DNA of 45,475 nucleotides from NCBI GenBank assembly GCA_965662545.1, contig CBFIHZ010000032.1:1-45475 (forward strand), in the 5' to 3' direction. The notes below the pieces were generated by a model. The model did no database searches. It saw only the letters and a list, made by a program, of their open reading frames with translations, and was not told the DNA's origin. The stretch is from CPC320 sp002684375. Its GTDB lineage: Bacteria; Pseudomonadota; Alphaproteobacteria; Rhodobacterales; Rhodobacteraceae. Made by a program: the position numbers and the translations under genes. Below are positions 25,604 to 33,818 of this stretch, piece after piece. How positions within the stretch are numbered: position 1 is the first letter of the stretch; each line of letters begins with the position of its first letter.

Positions 25604-27051
25604 GAGATTGCCTTTAATGCTGGATAGGTGGCGCGATATCGTTGGTAAGCTGCGTCATAAGCTGCGGTTAAAGCGCTTCGAGGATGAATGGTTTTTGCCA
25701 CTTTGGGCTGGGTCATGACACCGTCGGGCTCTGCCCCGGAACACCCAACCATAGCAAGGCGGGCCGCACCAAGAGCCGCACCGAATTCACCTTTTTCAGG
25801 CAAATCAATTGGCATGTTCAAAACGGTTGCCACCAGTTCGACCCAAAACGGCGACTGTGCCCCGCCACCGATTGCCAAGGCGCGTTTCACGTTGGTGCCT
25901 GTGGATTTCAAAGCCTCTAAATTGTCGCGTAGGGCAAAGCTCACGCCCTCCATTACCGCTTGCGTAAGGTCGGTGCGGTTTGAGGCGATATCAATGTTTA
26001 GTAGCGCACCGCGGATGGTACTGTCATTGTGCGGGGTGCGTTCGCCCGACAGATAGGGTAAAAACTGAATTTGGTTGGGTCCATTGATCTGATTTCCAAG
26101 CGCGTCAGAAAGTGCCGCTGCCTCTACGTCGAGATTACGCGCAAGCCAGTTTAAGCTGTCGGTTGCGGCCAAGATAACCCCCATTTGGTACCACCGGTTT
26201 GGCACAGCGTGGCAAAATGTATGAACTGCGGAGGCTGGCATTGGCGAAAAGGTGTCTTTTGCGGCCAGTAAAACCCCTGACGTGCCCAGAGATACAAAGG
26301 CATCGCCTTCGCGCAACGCTCCGACGCCGCAAGCTGCAACTGCGTTGTCGCCACCGCCCCCCACCACGGTTACATCTGTTGAGACCCCCCACTCGGCGGC
26401 TATTTCTGGGCGCAGGGGGCCTATAGCGTTAGAGCCCTCCACAAGGTCTGGCATCTGGTCCCGGCGCATACCAGAGTGTGATAACAAATCCGCAGACCAA
26501 TCGCGTGCGCCAGTGTCCAGCCAGGCCGTGCCGGCACTATCGGACATGTCTGACGTATATTGTCCGGTCAGCCAGTAGTTTAAATAATCCTTTGGTAGAA
26601 GGACCTTGGCGATTTTAGAAAAAACGTCTGGCTCATGCTCAGCCAACCAAAGGACTTTTGGAGCGGTGAAGCCCGGGAATACAATGTTACCTGAAACTTC
26701 TCGAAATCCCGGAATCGCATCCAGTGTTGCGGCTTCGTTGTAGGCGCGACTGTCGTTCCACAGCATGCACGGGCGCAGTACCTGACCGGCGTCATCGAGA
26801 AGCGTTGCCCCATGCATATGGCCCGCAACACCGACACCTTTCAGCGCTGAAAAAGACTTTGGATGCGCCAAGCGCAACGTGGCGGTTACTGTATTACAAG
26901 CGGAGATCCAGTCTGCTGGATTCTGCTCGCTCCAGCCGGTTTGGGGATGCTGCACAACATAGGCTGCCTCGGCAGATCCGATGATTTTGCCATTTTCCTG
27001 CACCAATAATCCGCGCAGCCCGGACGTGCCCAAATCCAGTCCTAAATACAT
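25600..27051 (-). CDS. xylB: Xylulokinase
   Basis: A 483-residue FGGY-family kinase that phosphorylates D-xylulose to D-xylulose 5-phosphate, feeding the pentose phosphate pathway. Motifs: phosphate-1 loop GLDLGTSGLRGLLV at the N-terminus, the substrate region GHMHGATLLDDAGQVLRPCMLWNDSR, and the FGGY C-terminal ATP region ALAIGGGAQSPFWVELVA. The start at 27051 has GGGGGAT upstream; the frame stays open to 27081. It is the first gene of the xylB-xylA-galM-ccp operon. Confidence 0.95.
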   Translation of the reverse strand: MYLGLDLGTSGLRGLLVQENGKIIGSAEAAYVVQHPQTGWSEQNPADWISACNTVTATLRLAHPKSFSALKGVGVAGHMHGATLLDDAGQVLRPCMLWNDSRAYNEAATLDAIPGFREVSGNIVFPGFTAPKVLWLAEHEPDVFSKIAKVLLPKDYLNYWLTGQYTSDMSDSAGTAWLDTGARDWSADLLSHSGMRRDQMPDLVEGSNAIGPLRPEIAAEWGVSTDVTVVGGGGDNAVAACGVGALREGDAFVSLGTSGVLLAAKDTFSPMPASAVHTFCHAVPNRWYQMGVILAATDSLNWLARNLDVEAAALSDALGNQINGPNQIQFLPYLSGERTPHNDSTIRGALLNIDIASNRTDLTQAVMEGVSFALRDNLEALKSTGTNVKRALAIGGGAQSPFWVELVATVLNMPIDLPEKGEFGAALGAARLAMVGCSGAEPDGVMTQPKVAKTIHPRSALTAAYDAAYQRYRATYPALKAIS

Positions 27052-27591
27052 CTTAATCCCCCATTGGAAGCCCATCATCACGGTTTTATTTCGAGTGTCA
27101 AATTAAAAAATTCACTGATCTTTGAAATAATGTTTCTGAATCTTTATACTATAGTTTTGTACCTGTATTGATTTCGACCTCAGTCCACGCAAAGAGCTAA
27201 TTGTTAAGTTGTTTTCTGCGCTTGTTTTGTGTCACGTTTAACGCGGCACTTTGTAGGATCGTTTGCGGATGGGCGATCTCATATGGTCTGGTTATAAAAT
27301 AGATTTGATCGGTCACTAAGCCTTGTTAGTTTGCTGTAATTAAAACGCTTTATTGCGTTCGTTTTGTAAACTGCAAAAAACGGTTGAGTGTTTTATGCAT
27401 TGAACCTTTGTCAGGTTGAAACCATATCAGGTCTGCCTTTGAGTTTGTGTGTTGTGTGGTTGCCTTGATTTGTTTTCAGTTGGTGGAGCAGCGTAATGAT
27501 TTAGGGCAACTCAAGCTGTATTTCACAATAGCAACCTATCAGACCTAAATGTTAGAGCGCTGGGACGTTTTGTTAGATATATGGATGTCTT
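27052..27591. other. 540-base gap upstream of xylB and of a small exported protein gene
   Basis: The left part should hold the xylB promoter. On the minus strand a TTGACA lies at 27102-27097, within GTGTCAAATT (27095-27104), which resembles sites near the ABC importer and xylR. TTGTTAAGTT near 27200 matches part of the shared 16-base motif. A weak hairpin, AACGC-N6-GCGTT (27344-27359), is also present. The rest is AT-rich with no convincing ORF or RNA gene. Confidence 0.4.
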
Positions 27592-28074
27592 ATGGAAAAT
27601 ATGATGCTTGACCTCAATACGGCCGCTTGGACTTGGATACATAAAAATATTAGTGGGTTTTTAATTTTTGTTTTGATGGCTTTTGTGCCATTTGCGTCAT
27701 TGGCTGAGGCATCTGACACTGTGCCGTGTTCCGTCAAACTGAAATTTGAAGCGGATCAAAGCGGCGCGCTCGTCGTTTATACCCTCAGCATGCAGGTCAA
27801 AAACCCAACGATGCGGCCAATCGAAACGGTGTCTGCACTGATGTATGACCTGCAAGGAGCATCAATGGGTAACACTGATGCGTCGTGCCGCCATAACGAT
27901 ACATTGCTTAATGGGGGGGATACTGGCGAATGCAACAAAGTTCTGCAGGTTGTGAACAGTAAGTTGATGGAGAAACTGGGAAACGAGATGTGGACTGCGA
28001 TTGTCAACGATCAAATGGCCAAATTCGATCGTATCGCCAGCTGTAAGATTGTTGGGTTTCGATATGTCCAGTAA
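27592..28074 (+). CDS. Small exported protein of unknown function
   Basis: A 160-residue product that I do not recognise. It has a long N-region, then a hydrophobic segment GFLIFVLMAFVPFASLAEA that fits a Sec signal peptide with cleavage near LAEA-SDT. The mature part has four cysteines (VPCS, ASCRH, GECNK, ASCKI), so two disulfides are possible. Predicted beta-rich sequence with conserved-looking aromatics suggests a folded periplasmic domain. The start could also be one of the Met codons 3-4 positions later. No neighbour shares its direction closely. Confidence 0.6.
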   Translation: MENMMLDLNTAAWTWIHKNISGFLIFVLMAFVPFASLAEASDTVPCSVKLKFEADQSGALVVYTLSMQVKNPTMRPIETVSALMYDLQGASMGNTDASCRHNDTLLNGGDTGECNKVLQVVNSKLMEKLGNEMWTAIVNDQMAKFDRIASCKIVGFRYVQ

Positions 28075-28229
28075 TTTGGCCGTGTTTGAAGGCCTCTTAG
28101 ACGCTTTCAGCTAGGGTTTTGTGTCTGCTAATTAGCTGGTTGATAGATAGGTAAAGAAGATAAGTCCCTCAAGAAAGTATCATCGTGAGGCTCATTTTTT
28201 ATGATTGTCGGTGTCTGATGGAGGTCCAC

Positions 28230-28259
28230 ATGAGACGGACAGTCTCTGGTGCGCGCTAA
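28230..28259 (+). CDS. Possible 9-residue leader peptide upstream of fabD
   Basis: ATG at 28230 has an excellent ribosome binding site (GGAGG, 5 bases upstream) and is followed by nine codons and TAA, 72 bases before fabD. The reading frame is MRRTVSGAR. It may be a regulatory leader or chance. Confidence 0.2.
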   Translation: MRRTVSGAR

Positions 28260-28331
28260 ATCTATTTTGGAACAATGTTGCACCGGTCTGCGCTGCCCTG
28301 TATCTGTTGTTAATGCAGTAAAGGGGTTACC

Positions 28332-29276
28332 ATGAGCAGAGCATTTGTATTTCCGGGTCAGGGGGCCCAGACCATCGGTATGGGCAAGGCGTTGGCGGCC
28401 GCTTATCCTGCCGCTAAGGCGGTCTTCGATGAGGTCGATGAGGCGCTGGGCGAACGGCTCAGTGACCTTATTTGGTCGGGTGATCCTGAGGCGCTTACAC
28501 TGACAAAAAATGCTCAACCGGCTTTGATGGCGACATCGCTGGCCGGGATGCGGGCGCTTGAAGCCGAAGGCGTTACGATGGCTGCGGTTGACTATGTCGC
28601 GGGCCATTCTTTGGGGGAATATTCCGCATTGGCGGCTTCTGGTGCAATCAGTGTGCCTGATACGGCGCGATTGTTGCGTACCCGTGGGTCCGCAATGCAA
28701 GAGGCGGTTCCGGTTGGTATGGGCGCAATGGCGGCGCTTTTGGGATTGGATTTTGATACGGTTGTTTCATTGGCGGCAGAGGCTGCAGATGGTCAGGTCT
28801 GTCAAGCCGCAAATGATAACGATCCGGGCCAAGTGGTGGTATCAGGCGACAAGGCCGCGATTGAACGCGCGGTTGAGCTGGCAAAAGCAAAGGGTGCAAA
28901 GCGGGCTATCCTATTGCCGGTCAGCGCCCCGTTTCACTGTGCATTGATGGCTCCAGCAGCCGAGATAATGGCCCAAGCACTGGCGGATGTGACGATCCTT
29001 TCCCCTGCGGTGCCTGTGATTGCGAACGTTAGCGCAAAGCCAGTCAGCGACCCGAATGAGATCCGTCAATTGTTGGTGGCACAGGTGACCGGGGCCGTAC
29101 GCTGGCGGGAAACAGTGTCTTGGCTGGGAGCGCATGGTGTGACTGATGTTTGGGAAATAGGCGCTGGTAAAGCACTCTCTGGAATGGTGCGGCGCATCGA
29201 ACGATCCATCGCCTGTCGGGCAGTGTCTACCCCTGAAGACGTCATATCGGCGGTGCAAAATCTTGAAGAAAGCTGA
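28332..29276 (+). CDS. fabD: Malonyl-CoA:ACP transacylase
   Basis: A 314-residue enzyme that loads malonate onto acyl carrier protein for fatty acid synthesis. It has the N-terminal FPGQGAQ motif, the active-site GHSLGE (Ser93) and the catalytic His202 in APFHCALM. A ribosome binding site (AAAGGGG) precedes the ATG. It is the first gene of fabD-fabG, with acpP, fabF and mltG following. Confidence 0.97.
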   Translation: MSRAFVFPGQGAQTIGMGKALAAAYPAAKAVFDEVDEALGERLSDLIWSGDPEALTLTKNAQPALMATSLAGMRALEAEGVTMAAVDYVAGHSLGEYSALAASGAISVPDTARLLRTRGSAMQEAVPVGMGAMAALLGLDFDTVVSLAAEAADGQVCQAANDNDPGQVVVSGDKAAIERAVELAKAKGAKRAILLPVSAPFHCALMAPAAEIMAQALADVTILSPAVPVIANVSAKPVSDPNEIRQLLVAQVTGAVRWRETVSWLGAHGVTDVWEIGAGKALSGMVRRIERSIACRAVSTPEDVISAVQNLEES

Positions 29277-29290
29277 GTTGAGGAGTGATC

Positions 29291-30028
29291 ATGTTTGATT
29301 TAACGGGCAAAAACGTTTTGGTGACAGGTGCATCGGGGGGAATCGGTGGCGAAATCGCCAGACGCTTGCACGCGTCGGGTGCAAGCGTTGGGGTGAGTGG
29401 CACCCGGCTTGAGCCGTTGAAAGCTCTGGCCGCTGATCTTGGTGAGCGCGCGCATGTCCTAGCCTGCAATTTAAGCGACACAGCGGCTATTACAGAGTTG
29501 CCCAAACAGGCCTCAGAGGCGATGGGCAGCGTGGATATTTTGGTCAATAACGCCGGTATAACCCGCGATAATTTGTTTATGCGGATGTCCCAAGACGAGT
29601 GGCAGTCCGTACTTGATGTGAATCTGACGGCGACCATGTTGCTGTGTAAGGGTGTTTTGCGCGGTATGATGAAGGCGCGCTGGGGGCGCATTGTCAATAT
29701 CAGTTCGGTGGTCGGTGCGACGGGAAATCCAGGACAAGCCAATTATGCCGCTTCAAAAGCGGGCATGGTCGGTATGTCAAAGTCGTTGGCTTACGAAGTT
29801 GCAAGTCGAGGCATCACCGTCAACGCTATCGCTCCCGGTTTTATTGAGACGGCGATGACGGCAAGTTTGAAAGACTCGCAGAAAGAAGCGATTCTGTCGT
29901 CTATACCCAGCGGACGCATGGGAGCCCCGAACGAAATAGCCGCTGCCGTAGTGTATCTTGCGAGCGAAGAAGCAGGATACGTCACAGGAACGACCCTACA
30001 TGTAAATGGTGGCATGGCGATGCTTTAA
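29291..30028 (+). CDS. fabG: 3-oxoacyl-ACP reductase
   Basis: A 245-residue NADPH-dependent SDR that reduces 3-oxoacyl-ACP in fatty acid elongation. It has TGASGGIGGE cofactor motif (residues 12-21), NNAG (87-90), and catalytic Ser139, Tyr152 and Lys156 (YAASK). The start at 29291 is supported by GAGGAG 5 bases upstream; an in-frame GTG at 29285 overlaps it. It lies 14 bases after fabD. Confidence 0.96.
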   Translation: MFDLTGKNVLVTGASGGIGGEIARRLHASGASVGVSGTRLEPLKALAADLGERAHVLACNLSDTAAITELPKQASEAMGSVDILVNNAGITRDNLFMRMSQDEWQSVLDVNLTATMLLCKGVLRGMMKARWGRIVNISSVVGATGNPGQANYAASKAGMVGMSKSLAYEVASRGITVNAIAPGFIETAMTASLKDSQKEAILSSIPSGRMGAPNEIAAAVVYLASEEAGYVTGTTLHVNGGMAML

Positions 30029-30379
30029 AACGGTGGTAAAGGTGTAAATGTTAAACAATTTCAGCGAGCCATGCAGGATTTAAGGTTGTTTTGAGGTTTA
30101 TTTATGTCAATTAAGAGTATTGGACAGGATGATGTGGACACTGCGGTGAGAATTATTGCTCATGCGAGAGTGTTCTTGATTTAAATGACCATGGAAAACG
30201 TTTGCCTATAGCAGATCATGTGCTATAGGCGGCTCAGTTTCACCGTGCAACTCAATGAGTAGACCGGTCCAAACCGTTCGACGCGGTTTACGAGCGGCCC
30301 GCCAGGGCAATCAGAGCCATCCCAGTCGGGTAAGGGCGAAAACAGGAGCAAACGCTCCGATAGAAATGAGGAATTTAAG
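30029..30379. other. 351-base gap between fabG and acpP
   Basis: It holds a perfect inverted repeat at 30204-30230 and a second hairpin, AAACCG-N7-CGGTTT, at 30271-30289, so the acpP leader may be structured. A tiny frame (30104-30184, 26 codons, with GAGG upstream) is possible but unsupported. The acpP promoter probably lies here. Confidence 0.4.
30204..30230 (+). promoter_or_regulatory. Perfect stem-loop in the fabG-acpP spacer
   Basis: GCCTATAGCA and TGCTATAGGC form a perfect 10-bp stem around a 7-base loop. No T run follows, so an operator or mRNA structure is as likely as a terminator for fabG. Confidence 0.5.
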
Positions 30380-30613
30380 ATGAGCGACATTGCGGATCGC
30401 GTTAGAAAAATCGTTGTAGAACATCTCGGCGTTGAAGAAGATAAAGTTGTAGATAACGCATCGTTCATTGATGATTTGGGCGCAGATAGTCTGGATACAG
30501 TGGAATTGGTCATGGCGTTCGAAGAAGAGTTCGGCATTGAAATTCCGGATGATGCAGCGGAAACAATCCAGTCGTTTGGCGATGCAGTCAACTTCATAAA
30601 CGAAGCTGTTTAA
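30380..30613 (+). CDS. acpP: Acyl carrier protein
   Basis: A 77-residue acidic carrier that holds growing fatty acyl chains on a 4'-phosphopantetheine arm. The attachment site is Ser37 in LGADSLDTVELVM, followed by the acidic helix with FEEEFGIEIPD. Length and sequence are standard. A GAGGAA ribosome binding site precedes the ATG, and a strong terminator follows, so it is probably a separate, highly expressed transcript. Confidence 0.98.
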   Translation: MSDIADRVRKIVVEHLGVEEDKVVDNASFIDDLGADSLDTVELVMAFEEEFGIEIPDDAAETIQSFGDAVNFINEAV

Positions 30614-30638
30614 CCTTTTGTAAAATGATAAAAATTTT

Positions 30639-30667
30639 AACCCCTGCGATAAAGCGGGGGTTTTTTT
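30639..30667 (+). terminator. Rho-independent terminator of acpP
   Basis: AACCCCTGC and GCGGGGGTT pair (one G-U) around GATAAA, followed by a run of T, 26 bases after the acpP stop. Confidence 0.9.
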
Positions 30668-30794
30668 GTGTTACGGCGGCGTTCTGGTATCCTTTTCGCC
30701 TAAAAGTACTGAGCTACAAGACAAGCCCTTGCTCCGTTGGGGCAAGCCGAGTTAAAAGAAAATTTCAACCAATCGAGTAAAGAGGGTCAGTGAT

Positions 30795-32054
30795 ATGCGG
30801 CGGGTCGTTGTAACTGGACTGGGGCTTGTAACGCCTCTCGCATCTGGAGTTGAGGCGACCTGGAGCCGCCTGCTGAATGGAGTCTCGGGCGCGGCCACGA
30901 TCAGTCGCTTTGATGCCAGTGGCCTCGCCACAAATTACGCCTGTGAGGTGCCTTATGGCGACGGGTCAGACGGAACTTTCAATCCTGATGACTGGATGTC
31001 TGCCAAAGAGCGGCGCAAGGTGGATGATTTTATTTTGTATGGTATTGCGGCAGCCCAACAAGCGGTAGTCGATTCTGGATGGTTGCCCGAGGACGAAGAG
31101 GCTCGGGAACGTACAGGCGTCATGATCGGTTCTGGAATCGGCGGCTTGCAATCGATTGCTGAGACGACGCTTTTGCTCAGAGATCGCGGTCCGCGACGGG
31201 TGTCGCCATTCTTTATTCCCGGTGCATTGATTAACTTGATCTCAGGGCAGGTCAGTATCCGGTATGGATTTAAAGGCCCAAACCATTCGGTCGTCACAGC
31301 CTGTTCAACGGGTGCGCATGCCATCGGGGATGCGTCTAGAATCATTAGGTTGGGCGAGGCTGATGTGATGATTGCAGGGGGGGCTGAAGCCGCCATTTGT
31401 GAAATTGGTATTGCCGGGTTCAATGCCTGTAAAGCTCTGTCTACCAAACGATCTGATGATCCGGCAAAGGCCTCACGACCCTATGATACCGACCGCGATG
31501 GTTTCGTGATGGGCGAAGGCGGCGGTGTTGTTGTTTTGGAAGAATACGAGCACGCTGTGGCACGTGGTGCGAAAATTTATGCAGAAGTCATTGGATACGG
31601 AATGTCTGGTGATGCGCATCACATCACGGCACCCTCTGAGGATGGCAAAGGGGCCGAGCGTTCGATGCGGGCGGCTTTAAATAATGCAGGACTGCAGCCA
31701 GACGCGATCGATTACATCAATGCGCATGGCACCTCGACTATGGCAGATGTTATTGAATTAGCCGCTGTAGAACGGCTTTTGGGAAAAGCGGCTGGCTCAG
31801 CGACAATGTCTTCAACCAAGTCATCTACTGGGCATCTTCTAGGCGCTGCTGGTGCGATTGAGGCGATTTTTTCGATTTTGGCCATCCGCGATCAAGTAGC
31901 GCCGCCGACGATCAATCTCGAAAACCCAGCGGTTGGGACGGATATCTTTCTGGCGCCACAGATCAAACAGGACCGAGAGATAAACGTCGCGCTTTCGAAT
32001 TCGTTTGGCTTTGGCGGCACCAATGCCTCTCTGTTGTTTGGACAGATGAGCTAA
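30795..32054 (+). CDS. fabF: Beta-ketoacyl-ACP synthase II
   Basis: A 419-residue condensing enzyme that elongates acyl-ACP with malonyl-ACP. The catalytic triad is visible as Cys170 (TACSTGAHAIGDA), His311 (NAHGTST) and His347 (SSTGHLLGAAGA). The segment after HGTST reads MADVIEL rather than the commoner PLGD, a small departure. Its stop codon overlaps the mltG start (TAATG), so the two are translationally coupled. Confidence 0.96.
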   Translation: MRRVVVTGLGLVTPLASGVEATWSRLLNGVSGAATISRFDASGLATNYACEVPYGDGSDGTFNPDDWMSAKERRKVDDFILYGIAAAQQAVVDSGWLPEDEEARERTGVMIGSGIGGLQSIAETTLLLRDRGPRRVSPFFIPGALINLISGQVSIRYGFKGPNHSVVTACSTGAHAIGDASRIIRLGEADVMIAGGAEAAICEIGIAGFNACKALSTKRSDDPAKASRPYDTDRDGFVMGEGGGVVVLEEYEHAVARGAKIYAEVIGYGMSGDAHHITAPSEDGKGAERSMRAALNNAGLQPDAIDYINAHGTSTMADVIELAAVERLLGKAAGSATMSSTKSSTGHLLGAAGAIEAIFSILAIRDQVAPPTINLENPAVGTDIFLAPQIKQDREINVALSNSFGFGGTNASLLFGQMS

Positions 32055-33208
32055 TGTGGCGCAGCGTTGCCTCTAACGGACTTAGTTTTCTACTTGTGGC
32101 GCTGTTTTTGTTAGGCGCATTGGTCCTCTGGGGACGAAATGAATACACGACCACGGGACCGCTTGAACAGGCGATTTGTTTAAGGGTTGAAAAAGGGTCG
32201 GATATGAAGCGTGTTTCACGCGATTTGCTGTCTGTCAGTGCCATCGGTAACGACACTATTTTTCGGTTGGGTGCGGAGTATACGGGTAAATCTGGAAAGC
32301 TGAAAGCGGGTAGCTTTTTGATTCCTGCAACGGCTTCGATGGAGGCGATTTCCGAACTTATCACTCGCAGTGGCGCCAGTACCTGTGGTACTGAGATTGT
32401 TTACCGGATTGGTGTGACGCGCACTTCAGTTCAAGTGCGTGAGCTTGATCCAAAGACAAATCGTTTTGACAAAAAAGCCGAATTTAATCCAGAAGAGGAA
32501 ACGGCCCCTGAAATTTTTGAGCGCGCCAAGACCCTGAACGATACACGATTTCGCGTGCTGATGGCAGAAGGCGTAACCAGCTGGCAGGTGCGGCAAGTTC
32601 TTATGGCCATTGACCAGCTGACAGGCAACATTGCTGCAGTTCCCGATGAGGGTACCCTCGCGCCAGATAGTTACGAAATTCGGTTGGGTGAAACCCGTCA
32701 AGCGGTGATCGAAAGAATGCAGGCAGCACAGGATATGATCCTGGAGACGGCTTGGAAAAACCGGGTGGAAGGCCTGCCTCTTAAATCGCTGCAAGAAGCC
32801 TTAATACTGGCGTCGATTGTAGAGAAAGAAACAGGGGTTCCAACTGAACGCCGACAGGTTGCGAGCGTTTTTATAAACCGCTTGAACCGCAGTATTCGGC
32901 TGCAGACCGACCCCACAGTGATTTATGGAATTACTAAGGGTGAAAAAACCTTAGGGCGTGGATTGAGGCGCAGCGAGCTTGACCGGAAAACGCCTTGGAA
33001 TACCTATCGCATTGATGGACTGCCGCCGACGCCTATCGCCAACCCTGGACAGGCCAGTATTGAAGCGGTTTTGAACCCAGAAGATACCAATTTCTTATTT
33101 TTCGTTGCCAATGGAACTGGTGGTCATATCTTTGCCGAAACCCTTAACCAGCATAATGCTAACGTAAAAAAATGGCGGGCTATCGAGGCTGGCAAGGCAA
33201 AAAAATAG
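32054..33208 (+). CDS. mltG: Endolytic peptidoglycan transglycosylase MltG
   Basis: A 384-residue inner-membrane protein that cleaves nascent glycan strands in peptidoglycan. It has one N-terminal membrane segment (about residues 10-27), a LysM-like region, and the YceG domain with LASIVEKETGV, where Glu257 matches the catalytic residue. RLQTDPTVIYG and TPWNTYRIDGLPPTPIANPG further mark the family. It overlaps fabF by one base. Confidence 0.95.
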   Translation: MWRSVASNGLSFLLVALFLLGALVLWGRNEYTTTGPLEQAICLRVEKGSDMKRVSRDLLSVSAIGNDTIFRLGAEYTGKSGKLKAGSFLIPATASMEAISELITRSGASTCGTEIVYRIGVTRTSVQVRELDPKTNRFDKKAEFNPEEETAPEIFERAKTLNDTRFRVLMAEGVTSWQVRQVLMAIDQLTGNIAAVPDEGTLAPDSYEIRLGETRQAVIERMQAAQDMILETAWKNRVEGLPLKSLQEALILASIVEKETGVPTERRQVASVFINRLNRSIRLQTDPTVIYGITKGEKTLGRGLRRSELDRKTPWNTYRIDGLPPTPIANPGQASIEAVLNPEDTNFLFFVANGTGGHIFAETLNQHNANVKKWRAIEAGKAKK

Positions 33209-33247
33209 GTTTGTTCGAACCTAGATTTGTTGGTTTTTGGAGGGCGG

Positions 33248-33273
33248 TCGACAAGGAATTTACTCCTAGTCGA
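33248..33273 (+). terminator. Stem-loop downstream of mltG
   Basis: TCGAC-A-AGGA and TCCT-A-GTCGA pair with one A-A mismatch around ATTTAC. Only a broken T stretch follows, so it is a weak terminator or a processing structure. Confidence 0.4.
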
Positions 33274-33338
33274 TTGTTTGCATTATTCAATTATTAATAT
33301 GGTCGTACGGTCAGGCTTCCAAGCAAATTGGATATATC

Positions 33339-33367
33339 TTGACTTTGCGGACGCAGTCATCTATAGG
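33339..33367 (+). promoter_or_regulatory. Predicted sigma-70-type promoter upstream of the GTA remnant
   Basis: TTGACT (33339-33344) and TATAGG (33362-33367) are spaced exactly 17 bases apart. Transcription would begin near 33374, shortly before a terminator hairpin. Confidence 0.55.
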
Positions 33368-33373
33368 TTGTGT

Positions 33374-33426
33374 CATGCTAGAGGAAATATTGGTGCGGCC
33401 TTAGAATGATTTCTGAGGCCGTTTTT
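33374..33426 (+). ncRNA. Candidate short terminated RNA
   Basis: A good promoter is followed within about 25 bases by a strong terminator hairpin, defining a transcript of roughly 50 bases with no ORF. It could be a small RNA or an attenuated leader of the GTA operon. Confidence 0.3.
33396..33426 (+). terminator. Rho-independent terminator upstream of the GTA remnant
   Basis: CGGCCTTAGAA and TTCTGAGGCCG pair (one G-U) around TGAT and are followed by TTTTT. It lies between the predicted promoter and the small-terminase-like gene. Confidence 0.75.
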
Positions 33427-33473
33427 ATTTGGCTCATGTGGAAGATTATGCGCATGAGAGGAATAGCGTAGCT

Positions 33474-33818
33474 ATGATTTTAATAACTCCAGACGAGGGA
33501 TCGTCTGATCTAGATCAACATCTTAACAGCATACAACGCCAGTTAGCTTTGATTAAACGTGATCTGGAAATTTTACATGAACAGATACTTGCTGGCGAAA
33601 TTGGATCGGAAACTCAGGCCAATAAGACCATGGGATCCATTAAACATTGGATTCGTTTGGCTATGGAAACGGAGATGAAAATTGCAGAACAAAAAAGGCT
33701 CAAAGCAGGTCTCGGGCGCTGCGGATACGGTCTCGACCTTGCCGAGGCGCGGCATCAGATCAGGTGCAGATTGGATCGCTTGCACAAGTGTTGCAAACAG
33801 ACAGTCGTTTCGGAATGA
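33474..33818 (+). CDS. GTA small-terminase-like protein (RcGTA g1-type), remnant locus
   Basis: A 114-residue, largely helical protein (SDLDQHLNSIQRQLALIKRD, then a second long helix) ending in GYGLDLAEARHQIRCRLDRL. This C-terminal pattern resembles the small protein encoded just before the large terminase in Rhodobacter-type gene transfer agent clusters. The frame is open from a TTG at 33429, but ATG 33474 has AGAGGAA upstream and gives a better N-terminus. It overlaps the next ORF by 137 bases in another frame, as g1 and g2 can in GTA clusters. With the rest of the cluster missing it cannot package DNA; any residual role is unknown. The g1 assignment is from memory of the family, not from a search. 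Confidence 0.6.
   Translation: MILITPDEGSSDLDQHLNSIQRQLALIKRDLEILHEQILAGEIGSETQANKTMGSIKHWIRLAMETEMKIAEQKRLKAGLGRCGYGLDLAEARHQIRCRLDRLHKCCKQTVVSE

Noticed and set aside
28128..28700. 190-codon minus-strand ORF opposite fabD
   Set aside because: It overlaps well-supported fabD coding sequence; composition is that of an antisense shadow.
30104..30184. 26-codon ORF between fabG and acpP
   Set aside because: It has a GAGG upstream but no recognisable product; kept only as a remark on the gap.
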